In this document: piece by piece, positions 7,536 through 17,700 of the stretch | Layout: each line of letters opens with the position of its first letter | How positions within the stretch are numbered: position 1 is the first letter of the stretch | From: Comamonadaceae bacterium OH2545_COT-014 | GTDB taxonomy: Bacteria; Pseudomonadota; Gammaproteobacteria; Burkholderiales; Burkholderiaceae_C | DNA length: 59,314 bases | NCBI GenBank assembly: GCA_003859965.1 | Contig: RQYR01000019.1 | Span: 1 to 59,314 of the forward strand | Direction: 5' to 3' | Notes under the pieces: generated by a model | Seen by the model: the letters and a program-made list of their open reading frames with translations, nothing else | Database searches by the model: none | What the model was told of the DNA's origin: nothing | Position numbers and translations under genes: made by a program

Positions 7536-10500
7536 ATGGACATGAACCGGAGGCAATTCTTCCGGGTCAGCGGCGCCGGGCTGGCGGCATCCAGCCTGGT
7601 GGCTCTGGGCTTTTCGCCCACCGCCGCACTGGCCGAAACCCGGCAATACAAGCTGGCGCGCGCCACCGAGACGCGCAACACCTGCACTTACTGCTCCGTG
7701 GGCTGCGGCCTGCTGATGTACAGCCTGGGCGACGGCGCCAAGAACGCGCTGGCCGACGTGATCCACATCGAGGGCGACCCTGACCACCCCGTCAGCCGCG
7801 GCAGCCTGTGCCCCAAGGGCGCGGGCCTGCTGGACTTCGTGCACAGCCCCAACCGCCTGAAGTACCCCGAAGTGCGCGAGCCGGGCAGCAAGGAGTGGAA
7901 GCGCATCTCCTGGCATGAAGCCATCGACCGCATTGCCCGGCTGATGAAGGAGGACCGCGACGCCAACTTCATTACCCAAAACGAACAGGGCCAAACCGTC
8001 AACCGCTGGCTCACTACTGGCATGCTGGCTGCGTCAGCCTCCTCCAACGAGGCGGGCTACATCACCCACAAGGTGGTGCGCAGCATGGGGATGCTGGTCT
8101 TCGACAACCAGGCACGTGTTTGACACGGCCCGACGGTAGCCGGTCTGGCTCCGACGTTTGGCCGAGGCGCGATGACCAACCATTGGGAGGACATCAAAAA
8201 CGCCGATGTGGTTCTGGTGATGGGCGGCAACGCCGCCGAGGCGCACCCCGTGGGCTTCAAGTGGGCCATCGAGGCGCGCAACGTCAACAAGGCAAAGCTG
8301 GTCGTGGTCGATCCGCGCTTTACGCGCTCGGCCGCCATGAGCGACTTTTATGCGCCGGTGCGTGCGGGCTCGGACATCGCCTTCCTGGGCGGCGTCATCA
8401 ACTACCTGCTCAGCAACAACAAAATCCAGACGGAGTACGTGCGCCACTACACCAACGCCCCCTTCATCGTGGGTGAGGGCTACGGCTTTGAAGACGGCAT
8501 CTTCAGCGGCTATGACGAGGCCAACCGCCGCTACGACAACGCCAGCTGGACCTACGAAAAGGACGAAGCCGGCTTTGCCAAGGTGGACATGACGCTGGAG
8601 CACCCGCGTTGCGTGTTCCAGATCCTGAAAAAGCACTACGCCGCCTACACGCCCGAGATGGTGAACAAGGTGTGCGGCACCACACCCGAGCAGTTCCTGA
8701 AGGTGTGCGAATACATCGCCAGCACCGCCACGCCCGACCGCACCATGACCATCATGTACGCGCTGGGCTGGACGCAGCACAGCACGGGCGCCGAAATGCT
8801 GCGCTGCGGCGCCATGATGCAACTGCTGCTGGGCAACATCGGCGTGCCTGGTGGTGGCATGAACGCGCTGCGCGGTCACAGCAACATCCAGGGCCTGACC
8901 GACCTCGGCCTGCTGTCCACCAACCTGACGGGCTACCTCAGCATCGCCAAGGACAGCGAACAGGATCTGGAAACCTACTACAAGCCCCGCGCCCTCAAGC
9001 CCCTGCGCCCAGGTCAGACCAGCTACTGGCAGAACTATCCCAAGTTCTTCGTCAGCCTGCAAAAGGCCTGGTGGGGTGACGCGGCCACGGCGGACAACAA
9101 CTGGGCCTACGACTACTTGCCCAAGTCCGACAAGCTCTACGACGTGCTGCGTGCGTTCGAGATGATGAACCAGGGCCAGATGAATGGCTACATCTGCCAG
9201 GGTTTCAACCCGGTGGCCTCCTTCCCCAACAAGAAGAAGATCATTGCAGGACTGTCCAAGCTGAAGTTCCTGGTCACCATGGATCCGCTGAACACCGAAA
9301 CCGCCGAGTTCTGGAAGAACTACGGCGAGCACAACAACGTCAACAGCGAAGAAATCCAGACCACGGTGTTCCGCCTGCCCACCACCTGCTTTGCAGAGGA
9401 CGAAGGTTCCATCACCAACTCCAGCCGCTGGCTGCAATGGCACTGGAAGGCCGCACCGCCGCCGGGCGAGGCCAAGACAGATATCGACATCATGGCCGAG
9501 CTGCATGTGCGCATGCGCCAGCTGTATGAAAAAGAAGGCGGCGCTTTCCCCGACCCCATCGTCAAGCTCCACTGGCCCTACAAGGTGCCGCACATGCCCG
9601 GCCCCGACGAGCTGGCCAAGGAGTACAGCGGCCGTGCGCTGCGGGATCTGACCGACCCCAACGACCCCACCAAGGTGCTGGTCAAGGCGGGCGAGCAGCT
9701 CTCCAGCTTCGCTCAGCTGCGCGACGACGGCAGCACCAGCAGCGGTTGCTGGATCTATTGCGGCGCCTGGACCCAGGCCGGCAACCAGATGGCGCGGCGC
9801 GACAACAGCGACCCCTGGAATATTGGCCAGACCCTGAACTGGGCCTGGTCCTGGCCAGTGAACCGACGCGTGCTCTACAACGGCGCCTCGGTCAACCCCG
9901 CCACCGGCAAGCCCTGGCGTGCCGACAAGCCCCTGGTCAGCTGGAACGGCCAGCGCTGGGGCGGCGCCGACGTGCCTGACATCGGCCTGACCGCCGACCC
10001 TACGGCGCCCGATGCGGCGCGCCCCTTCATCATGACCGCCGAAGGTGTGGCGCGCCTGTTTGCCCCCACTGGCATGGCCGAAGGGCCGCTGCCCACGCAC
10101 TACGAGCCATTCGAAACCCCGCTGGAGGCTAACCCCTTCTTCCCGAACAATCCCAAGGCCAAGTCCAACCCGGCCGCACGTGTGTTCAAGGGCGACATGG
10201 AAGCCTTCGGCAAGCCCAGCGAGTTCCCGTACACGGCCACTAGTTATCGCTTGACCGAGCACTTCCACTACTGGACCAAGCACGCCTTGTCCAACGCCGT
10301 CACCCAGCCCGAGCAGTTCGTTGAAATCAGCGAAGCTCTGGCTAAGGAAAAAGGCATTGGCCACGGCGACCGCGTGCGCGTTTCCTCCAACCGCGACAGC
10401 ATCAAGGCCGTGGCCGTGGTCACCAAGCGCATTCCCGTGCTCGACTGCGGCGGCGTCAAGGTGCACACCGTGGGCCTGCCCAACCACTGGGGCTTCGTCG

Positions 10501-10610
10501 GCCAGACCAAGCCGGGCTACCTGGTGAACTCGCTCACCCCGTTCGTGGGCGATGCCAACACGCAGACGCCTGAATACAAGTCGTTCACCGTCAACATCGA
10601 GAAGATTTGA
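7536..10610 (+). CDS. fdoG: Formate dehydrogenase-N/O alpha subunit, selenocysteine-containing
   Basis: Periplasmic molybdenum/tungsten bis-MGD subunit that oxidises formate to CO2. 1024 residues if TGA at 8121-8123 is read as selenocysteine (residue 196, followed by [12 protein letters not shown] as in E. coli FdnG). Tat signal [10 protein letters not shown] at the N-terminus; 4Fe-4S motif CTYCSVGC...C (GSLCPKG); the long catalytic domain and C-terminal molybdopterin dinucleotide-binding domain (to [15 protein letters not shown]) follow without disruption. The ATG at 7536 is preceded by AAGGAGA. A SECIS-like hairpin follows the TGA directly. fdoH, fdoI and fdhE follow in order, with selA further on. 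Automated callers will split it into two ORFs. Confidence 0.97.
8121..8163 (+). promoter_or_regulatory. Selenocysteine TGA codon and bacterial SECIS element
   Basis: The TGA is followed at once by bases that fold as the SelB-binding hairpin: AGCC pairs with GGCT around the GGTCT apical loop (about 8138-8150), with an outer stem from CGGCCCGACG to CGACGTTTGGCCG. The apical GGTCT and spacing match what is known for E. coli fdnG/fdhF. Both flanks code in the same frame with formate-dehydrogenase sequence, so this is recoding and not a disrupted gene. Confidence 0.93.
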
Positions 10611-10624
10611 GGGGGAGCCATCCA

Positions 10625-11608
10625 ATGTCATCGCTTCAATCTCTCGACATCGCCCAGCGCTCGGCCACCACCACGCCCACGCCTGACGCGCGCCGCCGCA
10701 TCCCTGATGTGGCCAAGCTCATCGACGTGAGCAGCTGCATCGGCTGCAAGGCCTGCCAGGTGGCCTGCATGCAGTGGAACGACCTGCGCGACGACGTGGG
10801 CAACTGCCACGGCACCTACGACAACCCGGTGGACATGACCCCGCAGTCCTGGACGGTGATGAAGTTCTCCGAGGTCGAGGTCACCCCCGGCCGGCTGGAG
10901 TGGCTGATCCGCAAGGACGGCTGCATGCACTGCGAGGACCCCGGCTGCCTCAAGGCCTGCCCTTCGCCCGGCGCCATCGTGCAGTACGCCAACGGCATCG
11001 TGGACTTCATCAGCGAGCACTGCATCGGCTGCGGCTACTGCGTCAAAGGCTGCCCGTTCAACGTGCCGCGCATCAGCGAGAAGGACAACAAGGCCTACAA
11101 ATGCTCGCTGTGCGCCGACCGCGTGGCCGTGGGCCAGGAGCCGGCCTGCGTCAAGACCTGCCCCACCGGCGCCATCCGCTTCGGCAGCAAGGAGGACATG
11201 CTCGCCTACGGCCAGGGCCGGGTGGACGAGCTGAAAGCGCGCGGCTTTGAGCAGGCCGCCGTCTACGACCCCGAAGGCGTCAAGGGCACCCACGTCATGT
11301 ACGTGCTCCAGCACGGCGACCAGCCCGAGATCTACAGCGGCCTGCCCAAGAACCCGTCCATCAGCCCGCTGGTGTCGCTATGGAAAGGCATGGCCAAGCC
11401 CGTGGCCCTGGCCGCCATGGTGGGCGCCGCCGTGGCGGGCTTCTTCCACCACATGAAGCAAGGCCCGCTGGAAGTGCCCGAGGAAGACGAGGACTACGTC
11501 CCCGACGGCCAGCCCAACGTGGTCGGCGGCACCGGCACCAACGCGCCCGACCGCCACCCGTCCCACCCCGCCGCCACGCATGAGCACGTCAACGGAGGCC
11601 AGCCATGA
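10625..11608 (+). CDS. fdoH: Formate dehydrogenase iron-sulfur (beta) subunit
   Basis: Electron-transfer subunit carrying four 4Fe-4S clusters between the Mo site and the cytochrome b. The four Cys groups are visible: [38 protein letters not shown], and CSLCADR with CVKTCP. A single C-terminal membrane helix (~260-280, [15 protein letters not shown]) anchors it, followed by a charged tail longer than in E. coli (327 residues here). Starts 14 nt after fdoG behind GGGGGAG and overlaps fdoI by the four bases ATGA, implying translational coupling. Confidence 0.97.
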   Translation: MSSLQSLDIAQRSATTTPTPDARRRIPDVAKLIDVSSCIGCKACQVACMQWNDLRDDVGNCHGTYDNPVDMTPQSWTVMKFSEVEVTPGRLEWLIRKDGCMHCEDPGCLKACPSPGAIVQYANGIVDFISEHCIGCGYCVKGCPFNVPRISEKDNKAYKCSLCADRVAVGQEPACVKTCPTGAIRFGSKEDMLAYGQGRVDELKARGFEQAAVYDPEGVKGTHVMYVLQHGDQPEIYSGLPKNPSISPLVSLWKGMAKPVALAAMVGAAVAGFFHHMKQGPLEVPEEDEDYVPDGQPNVVGGTGTNAPDRHPSHPAATHEHVNGGQP

Positions 11609-12264
11609 AGAAGCTCTACATCCAGCGCTACACCGACAACCAGCGCCTCAACCACTGGCTGGTGGTGCTGTTCTTCGGCCTGGCCGGCTTCTCCGGCCTG
11701 GCCATGTTCCACCCCAACCTGTTCTTCCTCAGCCAGTTCTTTGGCGGGCCGCAGTGGACACGCATCGTCCACCCCTACTTCGGCATCGGCGTGTTCCTGC
11801 TGTTCACCATCATGTTCGTCGGGTTCTGGCGCGCCAACGTCTTCAACCGCCGTGACGCCCAGTGGCTGGAGAAGGCGCCCCAACTGGTGCTGCATGGCGA
11901 CGAATCGGTGATGCCGCCGGTGCACAAGTACAACGCTGGCCAGAAGATCGTGTTCTGGAGCATGACCATCTGCCTGCTGGTGCTGCTGGTCACGGGCGTG
12001 CTGTTCTGGCAAGCCTGGTTCGCCAGCGCCGTGCCCATCTGGCTGCAGCGCATCGCCATCCTGGCGCACGCCTTGGCCGCCTTCGTCATGTCGCTCACCG
12101 CCGTGGTTCACATTTACGCCGCCATCTGGGTCAAGGGCACCCTGCGCGCCATGACCCAGGGCACCGTCAGCAGCGGCTGGGCCAAGCGGCACCACCTGCT
12201 GTGGTGGCGCGACAAAATGCAAGGCCACAACACCAGCACGGCCGCCGGCCCGGGAAGGCACTGA
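11605..12264 (+). CDS. fdoI: Formate dehydrogenase cytochrome b556 (gamma) subunit
   Basis: Membrane diheme cytochrome b that passes electrons to quinone. 219 residues with four hydrophobic segments (~18-40, 52-75, ~112-135, ~150-175). Candidate heme-ligand histidines lie in RLNHWL near the N-terminus, IVHPYF, and [10 protein letters not shown] in the last helix. Start codon overlaps the fdoH stop. A strong terminator (12303-12348) follows before fdhE. Confidence 0.96.
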   Translation: MKKLYIQRYTDNQRLNHWLVVLFFGLAGFSGLAMFHPNLFFLSQFFGGPQWTRIVHPYFGIGVFLLFTIMFVGFWRANVFNRRDAQWLEKAPQLVLHGDESVMPPVHKYNAGQKIVFWSMTICLLVLLVTGVLFWQAWFASAVPIWLQRIAILAHALAAFVMSLTAVVHIYAAIWVKGTLRAMTQGTVSSGWAKRHHLLWWRDKMQGHNTSTAAGPGRH

Positions 12265-12302
12265 TCCACCCCTCGCCCCGCTGGCAAGCGTTTTTTCCGC
12301 GG

Positions 12303-12348
12303 AGCTTCTGGCACCTGCCGCTGGCAGGCAAGTGCCAGAAGCTTTTTT
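12303..12348 (+). terminator. Rho-independent terminator after fdoI
   Basis: AGCTTCTGGCAC (12303-12314) pairs with GTGCCAGAAGCT (12332-12343), with an inner CTGCC/GGCAG stem, followed by a T-run to 12348. It should reduce read-through from fdoGHI into fdhE. Confidence 0.88.
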
Positions 12349-12394
12349 CCATTGCAGCCCGCCCTTTTTGCCACCCTGACGGCCCAACCCCTTC

Positions 12395-13420
12395 ATGACC
12401 ACCACCCGCCTGCTCACCCCCGAAGAAATCGCATTGCGCGCCGGCCAGGACTTCGCGCGGCTGCGCCTGCCCGAAGGCGACGTGTTCGCCCAGCGCGCGC
12501 TGCGCCTGCGCCAGCTCGCCGCCGGCCATGCCATGCGCGATTACCTGATGTTCATCGCCCAGCTGGCCGAGGCGCAGGACCGCGCCCTGCACGCCTTCCC
12601 CGCCGTGCCCCTGCCCACGACCGCGCAGATTGAAGCTGCCGCCCAGCACGGCCAGCCCGTGCTGGCCACCGCCGCCTGGCCGCGCGATGCCGCCTGGCAG
12701 CGCAGCCTGCACGTCCTGCTGGACGAGCTGCTGCCGCGCCTGCCCGCGGACAGCCCCGCCCGCGCCACCGTGCACGCCGTGCGCGCCCTGCCCGCCGAGG
12801 CGCTTGAAAAACAGGCCGACCGCCTGCTGGCTGGCGTGATGCTGGGGCTGGACTTCGCCGCCGCACCGCTCATTGGCGCGGGCCTGCAGGTCTATTTCAC
12901 CCACCTCGTGCGCGCCACCCAGGCTGCGCATGCCGCTGGCGCCAGCGGCCCGGACAACGCGCCCGCCAGCAGCGCCTGGGGCCACCCTCGCGACGCCACC
13001 CGCTGCCCCTGTTGCGGCAGCCTGCCCACCGCCAGCCTCACCCGCATCGGCGCCGACGCCGAAGGCTACCGCTACCTGCACTGTGCGCTGTGCAACGCGC
13101 AGTGGCACATGGTGCGCGTCAAGTGCACGCACTGCGAAAGCACCCAGGGCATCCACTACCAAAGCCTGCAAGCCGTGGCCGACACAGCCAGCGCCCCGCA
13201 AGAAACCGTGCAGGCCGAAACCTGCGACACCTGCGGCCACTACCTGAAGATCGTGCGCATGAACAAAGACCCGCACGCCGAACCCGTGGCGGACGATCTG
13301 GCCACGCTCACGCTCGACCTGCTGGTATCTGAAAGCGGCATGCAGCGCCACGGCGTCAACCTCATGCTGCTGTTCGGCGAAAGCGAAGGCGAAGGCGAAG
13401 GCGAAGCGCCCCGGCGCTGA
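12395..13420 (+). CDS. fdhE: Formate dehydrogenase accessory protein FdhE
   Basis: Cytoplasmic maturation factor of respiratory formate dehydrogenase. 341 residues, with the family's rubredoxin-like Cys pairs in the C-terminal half: CPCCGS, CALC, CTHCES and CDTCGHY. The last residues are a short Gly-Glu tandem (GESEGEGEGE) encoded by repeated GAAGGC hexamers, a likely slippage-prone tail that probably does not affect the fold. Lies downstream of fdoI beyond a terminator, so it may have its own promoter or depend on read-through. Confidence 0.95.
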   Translation: MTTTRLLTPEEIALRAGQDFARLRLPEGDVFAQRALRLRQLAAGHAMRDYLMFIAQLAEAQDRALHAFPAVPLPTTAQIEAAAQHGQPVLATAAWPRDAAWQRSLHVLLDELLPRLPADSPARATVHAVRALPAEALEKQADRLLAGVMLGLDFAAAPLIGAGLQVYFTHLVRATQAAHAAGASGPDNAPASSAWGHPRDATRCPCCGSLPTASLTRIGADAEGYRYLHCALCNAQWHMVRVKCTHCESTQGIHYQSLQAVADTASAPQETVQAETCDTCGHYLKIVRMNKDPHAEPVADDLATLTLDLLVSESGMQRHGVNLMLLFGESEGEGEGEAPRR

Positions 13421-13773
13421 AAGCGCGAACTGGCCCGGCCGCGTCGCCCACCAGGCGCACCTGCCGCGGGCACGCCACGGCATGGCCCCCGCGCTGCGTG
13501 ACCCGACAACGGCCAGCCCATCACAGCCCCCGGGCTTCTTCGCACAGACTCAGGTGCGACATGGGACGGCGATACCTCGCCAACCAACCGCCCCGCTTTT
13601 CTCCGCCACCGCGCCACGGGCCGGGCCAGCCGCGCGGCACGCTTGCGCCTTGCCACACCGCAAACATCAAAAAAGATAGCAAACTTTGTTGTGGTATCTG
13701 CCCCGAAGCCATTTTTCATTCATGCACAAAACGGCTGCCATATCCGCCTGCCCGCTCTGCGAAACTCGCCGCC
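13421..13773. other. 353-bp fdhE-selA spacer
   Basis: No convincing ORF. I looked for a tRNA-Sec cloverleaf and did not find one. It contains one ATAGC-core repeat (ATCAAAAAAGATAGC at 13666-13680, tail to about 13720). The selA promoter is presumably here but no clear -35/-10 pair is visible. Confidence 0.6.
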
Positions 13774-15219
13774 ATGACCGCCCCGCCCTCTTGCCCCCTG
13801 GCCACTGCCCGCCCGCAGGATCTGCCCGCGCTTGACCGCCTGCTGCGCCAGCCCGGCGCGGCCGCGCTGCTGGCCGAGCACGGCCACAGCCTCGTCGCCG
13901 GGCAGGCCCGCGCCCTGCTGGCCGAGCGGCGCGCCCAGGCCGTGGCCGGGCAACTGCCCGCCAGCGCCGCCCAGCCCGACGCACTGGCCCAGGCACTGGC
14001 CGCGCGCGTGGCCGCCCGGCTCGCCCCGCGCATGCGGCCCGTACTTAACCTCACCGGTACCGTCATCCATACCAACCTCGGCCGCGCCCTGCTGGCCGAC
14101 AGCGCCCTGCAGCACCTGCTGGCGGTCATGCAAGGGCCGAACAACCTGGAGTACGACCTGGCCACCGGCGCGCGCGGCGACCGCGACAGCATCGTCGAAG
14201 AGCTTCTGTGCCAGCTCACCGGCGCCGAGGCCGCCACCGTCGTCAACAACAACGCCGCCGCCGTGCTGCTGACCATCGCCGCGCTGGCGCGCGGGCGCGA
14301 AGTCATCGTCTCGCGCGGCGAACTGGTCGAAATCGGCGGCGCCTTCCGCATGCCCGACGTGATGGAAAGCGCGGGCGCCCGCTTGGTCGAAGTGGGCACC
14401 ACCAACCGCACCCACCCGCACGACTACGAGCGCGCCATCAACGAACGCACCGCCCTGCTGATGAAGGTGCACACCAGCAACTACGCCGTGCAGGGCTTCA
14501 CCCGTGCCGTGGACGAGGCCACGCTGGCCCCAATAGCCCACGCGCGCGGCCTGCCGCTGGCCAGCGACCTGGGCGCTGGCGCGCTGGTGGACATGAGCCA
14601 CTGGGGCCTGCCGCGCGAGCCGCTGCCGCAGGACATGCTGGCCGCCGGCTGCGACGTCGTCAGCTTCAGCGGCGACAAGCTGCTGGGCGGCCCCCAGGCC
14701 GGGCTGATCGTGGGCACGCGCGAGGCCGTGGCCCGCATCCGCCAGTTCCCCATGAAGCGCGCCCTGCGCATGAGCAAGCTGCCCCTGGCCGCGCTGGAAG
14801 CCACGCTGGCGCTCTACCTGCGGCCCGAGCGGCTGGCGCAGGACTTGCCCACGCTGCGCCTGCTCACCCGCCCGTTGCCCGCCATCGAGGCCACCGCCCG
14901 CGCCGTGCTGCCCGTGCTGCAAGCCGCACTGAACGTGGCCTTTGGTGAACGCTACAGCGTGCAATGCGTGCCGCTGCAAGGGCAGATCGGCTCCGGCTCG
15001 CTGCCGGTGGAGCGCCTGCCCTCCGCCGGGCTGGCCATCACCCCCACCGGCAAGAGCGGCAAAGGCCGCGCCCTGGACGCGCTGGCCCAGGCCCTGCGCC
15101 GTCTGCCCCGGCCCGTCATCGGCCGCATCAGCCAAGACCAGCTCCTGCTGGACATGCGCTGCCTGGAAGACGCGACCCAGCTCACCGCGCAGCTTGGCGA
15201 TCTGGCGCTCCCGCATTGA
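13774..15219 (+). CDS. selA: L-seryl-tRNA(Sec) selenium transferase
   Basis: PLP enzyme converting Ser-tRNA(Sec) to Sec-tRNA(Sec) using selenophosphate, required to decode the TGA in fdoG. 481 residues: N-terminal tRNA-binding domain, then the fold-type I core with VSFSGDKLLGGPQAG holding the Schiff-base lysine. LTGTVIHTNLGRALL and TVVNNNAAAVLL are family hallmarks. Start chosen at 13774 (MTAPPSC); upstream in-frame sequence is not conserved-looking. The usual next gene, selB, is missing: an HNH endonuclease gene follows 52 nt later. Confidence 0.97.
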   Translation: MTAPPSCPLATARPQDLPALDRLLRQPGAAALLAEHGHSLVAGQARALLAERRAQAVAGQLPASAAQPDALAQALAARVAARLAPRMRPVLNLTGTVIHTNLGRALLADSALQHLLAVMQGPNNLEYDLATGARGDRDSIVEELLCQLTGAEAATVVNNNAAAVLLTIAALARGREVIVSRGELVEIGGAFRMPDVMESAGARLVEVGTTNRTHPHDYERAINERTALLMKVHTSNYAVQGFTRAVDEATLAPIAHARGLPLASDLGAGALVDMSHWGLPREPLPQDMLAAGCDVVSFSGDKLLGGPQAGLIVGTREAVARIRQFPMKRALRMSKLPLAALEATLALYLRPERLAQDLPTLRLLTRPLPAIEATARAVLPVLQAALNVAFGERYSVQCVPLQGQIGSGSLPVERLPSAGLAITPTGKSGKGRALDALAQALRRLPRPVIGRISQDQLLLDMRCLEDATQLTAQLGDLALPH

Positions 15220-15271
15220 ATGCGCACATAGAAACGTCCGCGAGCACCCGCGTATCCCACCGAAAGCCCCC

Positions 15272-15736
15272 ATGCGCGCGCCTGTCCCCTCTGTAGCGCT
15301 TTCCGACGCCGACCCCCAGGTCGCCCACTTCGCCCAGCACCTGCACGCCTTGCGCATGCAGCGCCTTGCCAACAAACAGCCCGCCGCCTCCAGCCGCCGC
15401 AAACGCCTGACGCCTAAACAGCGAGCGCAGGTTCTGGAAAAAACCCAAGGGCGCTGCCACATCTGCGGCGGCCTCATCCAGGGCCGCTGGGTCGTGGACC
15501 ATCTCTTCGCGCACGCACTCGGCGGCCCCAGCGACAGCGCCAACACCCTGCCCGCCCATCCCGCATGCAACCGCGCCAAATGGTTTTATGTCGCTGAGGA
15601 GTTTCAGTGGATTCTCAAGATGGGTGTTTTCTTCAGAACACAGTTCGAAGAAGCGCAAAATCCCCATGCCATCGCGCTGGCACAGTTGTTTCTGGCCCAT
15701 GAAAGCCATGTGCGCCGGCGCAGCGCCCGGCGTTGA
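15272..15736 (+). CDS. Stand-alone HNH endonuclease
   Basis: A 154-residue protein with a complete HNH/treble-clef motif: C62 and C65 in CHICGG, D76-H77 in VVDHL, N91, H96 and C99-N100 in HPACNRAK. An N-terminal basic, helix-rich arm (RRKRLTPKQR) precedes it and a short Arg-rich tail follows. The nuclease chemistry is predicted from the motif; target and role are unknown. No methylase or phage gene is adjacent, and its place directly after selA where selB normally sits suggests insertion. The start at 15272 is the most natural, but no strong ribosome site is visible. Confidence 0.82.
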   Translation: MRAPVPSVALSDADPQVAHFAQHLHALRMQRLANKQPAASSRRKRLTPKQRAQVLEKTQGRCHICGGLIQGRWVVDHLFAHALGGPSDSANTLPAHPACNRAKWFYVAEEFQWILKMGVFFRTQFEEAQNPHAIALAQLFLAHESHVRRRSARR

Positions 15737-15836
15737 CGCCCCAAACCAGGGCAACCACAGCCCGGTTCCTGTCTACCATCTGCCCCGCTTCGCCCCTGCC
15801 GGGCCACCCTCTTGTCACCTTGTGAATAAACAAACC

Positions 15837-17231
15837 ATGCACCCCAACCGCCGTCTTTTCCTTGCTGGCAGCGCCGCTGCTGCTGCCACCGCCGTACTGC
15901 CGGGCTGTGCCACGCCGGGTGCGGCGGCCGTCCCTGCGGCTGATCGCGCCGCCGTACCTCAGCCATTTTTCGTGCAGCAGGCGCGCCAGAAGCTGCTGCC
16001 GCGCGGCAAGGCGCCACGCATCGTGATCTGCGGCGGCGGCTGGGGCGGCGTGACGGTGGCGCAGAACCTGCGCAAGACCGCACCACAGGCCGAAGTGGTG
16101 CTGCTGGAGCGCAACCCGGTGTTCTTCTCCAGCCCGCTGTCGAACCTGTGGCTGGTGGATCTGGCGCCCACCCAGTTCCTCACACATGACTATCTGACGG
16201 TATCCGAGCGCCATGGCTGGCGCTTTTTCCAGGCCGAAGTCACGCAAGTGGACCGCGCCCGCCGCCTCGTGCACACCAGCCTGGGCCAGCTGGACTACGA
16301 CTGGCTCATCCTGGCGCCCGGCATCCGCTACCACTACGAAGCCTGGTTCGGCAATGACCGCGCCGCCGCCGACGCCACGCGCCAGCGTTTCCCCAGCGCC
16401 TATGCCAGCAACGCCGAGCACTGGGGCATCAAGCGCGCGCTGCACGAATTCAAGGGCGGCGAATGGGTGATGAACCTGCCGCCGCCGCCGCAGCGCTGCC
16501 CGCCCAGCCCCTACGAGCGCGCCTGCATGATCGCCTGGCACTTCAAGAAGCACGGCATCAAGGCGCGCCTGACCATCCTGGATCACAAGCCGGACATCAC
16601 CCCCATCGGCCCCGGCTACCACGCGGCTTTCCGCGAGCTGTACAAGGACATCATCACCTACGTGCCCAACGCCCACGTGCAAGAGGTGGATCCGTTCAAC
16701 AAGCGCATCCGCACCAGCGCGGGCGACATGCGCTTTGACCACGCCGTGCTGATGGCCCCGCACCAGGCGGGCGACCTGGCCTGGCAGGCCGACGCCATTG
16801 GCCTCACGCCCCAGGGCCAGGCCACCGGCTGGGCCGACATCGACCCGCTCAAGCTGCACCTGCGGCATGACGACCGCTGCTATGTCATTGGCGACGCCAT
16901 TGGCCGCGTCTCCAACCTGCCCTTCGGCTTCTACCCCAAGAGCGCCCACGTGGCCAACCGGCTGGGGCGCATCGTGGCCTATTTCATCGGCGAACGCATC
17001 GCCGGCCGCACGCCCGGCACGCGCCTGCCCGACAACCTCTGCTATATGGCCGTCAACGGCGACCCGGCCGAGGCCATCAACGTCCAGTTCGACTACAAGC
17101 TCAACGACCAGGGCCAGATCGTGCAGCAGCAGATTGACTTCAACGAGCGCTCCGCCCGCCTGTTCAAAGATGACTTCCTCTGGGCCGGCCACATGTTCCA
17201 CGAGATGTTCGGCACGCCCAAGCCTGCATGA
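15837..17231 (+). CDS. FccB/SoxF-like FAD flavoprotein (sulfide dehydrogenase family), Tat lipoprotein
   Basis: A 464-residue FAD oxidoreductase. The N-terminus combines a twin-arginine motif (NRRLFLAG, residues 4-11) with a lipobox (LPGC, Cys24). The FAD dinucleotide fold is at 62-75 (IVICGGGWGG). The two redox cysteines expected of flavocytochrome c sulfide dehydrogenase flavoprotein subunits are present in matching contexts: Cys221 (QRCPPSPYERA) and Cys402 (NLCYMAVNGDP). It probably oxidises sulfide or another sulfur compound in the periplasm. No cytochrome c partner is adjacent, so the electron acceptor is unknown. The same motifs would also suit a dedicated NAD-independent quinone reductase. 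Confidence 0.85.
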   Translation: MHPNRRLFLAGSAAAAATAVLPGCATPGAAAVPAADRAAVPQPFFVQQARQKLLPRGKAPRIVICGGGWGGVTVAQNLRKTAPQAEVVLLERNPVFFSSPLSNLWLVDLAPTQFLTHDYLTVSERHGWRFFQAEVTQVDRARRLVHTSLGQLDYDWLILAPGIRYHYEAWFGNDRAAADATRQRFPSAYASNAEHWGIKRALHEFKGGEWVMNLPPPPQRCPPSPYERACMIAWHFKKHGIKARLTILDHKPDITPIGPGYHAAFRELYKDIITYVPNAHVQEVDPFNKRIRTSAGDMRFDHAVLMAPHQAGDLAWQADAIGLTPQGQATGWADIDPLKLHLRHDDRCYVIGDAIGRVSNLPFGFYPKSAHVANRLGRIVAYFIGERIAGRTPGTRLPDNLCYMAVNGDPAEAINVQFDYKLNDQGQIVQQQIDFNERSARLFKDDFLWAGHMFHEMFGTPKPA

Positions 17232-17340
17232 ACGACCTTCGGGCCAACCGCCCGTCCCGTTGTGCGGCGCGACCTGCCCCCACAGCTTCCCACGGCAGGC
17301 CCACAACACGAGATAGTCACGCTGCTGCGCTCATCTCCAA

Positions 17341-17497
17341 GAGCCTGTTCAAAGTCTCGGCGCGAGTGGGCAACAAGCAGTTTGGGATGGGATGCAATGC
17401 CGCAGCCATAGCCCAGCTATGTCGAGGCGTTTGCAACACCGCAGACCGTCCAAAGCGCCGCTTCAGTGCCCGCCGCGCAAGAACCTTGAACCGGTTC
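17341..17497. repeat. MITE-like element, copy 3
   Basis: Left end GAGCCTGTTCAA (17341-17352) and right end TTGAACCGGTTC (17486-17497) are imperfect inverted repeats (10 of 12). The left ~55 bp aligns with the reverse complement of the right half of copy 1, including the shared core GGGATGGGATGC. Flanked by CAA on the left and TAA on the right. No coding capacity. Confidence 0.62.
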
Positions 17498-17700
17498 TAA
17501 ATGCACGCCGCCTGCCAAATCGCTTTCTGGCACACCGGTAAAGGCAGGCGACCTGGAGGCAACACCACTGCTGCCGCGCAGCCTGCCCTCCTGCACGCAT
17601 AGCCCTCTCCCAGCGCCTACTGCCTGCCAGTCCGCGCCAGACCTCCAGCGCGCAGTCAGGCCGCTTCCGGGCTTGCTGTCAGCGAAACTTCTTTTTCCAA

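Noticed and set aside
8121..8123. TGA splitting fdoG into two ORFs, suggesting a pseudogene or sequencing error
   Set aside because: It is at the exact Sec196 position, followed by HGPTVA and a SECIS hairpin, with selA nearby.
8034..10631. 865-residue antisense ORF opposite fdoG
   Set aside because: Typical high-GC shadow: Val/Gly/His-rich low complexity, no recognisable domain, and fully overlapped by a proven gene.
13421..13773. Possible tRNA-Sec (selC) gene in the fdhE-selA spacer
   Set aside because: No long acceptor/D/variable-arm pattern and no TTCAAATCC-type anticodon or T-loop found by eye; a covariance-model scan would settle it.
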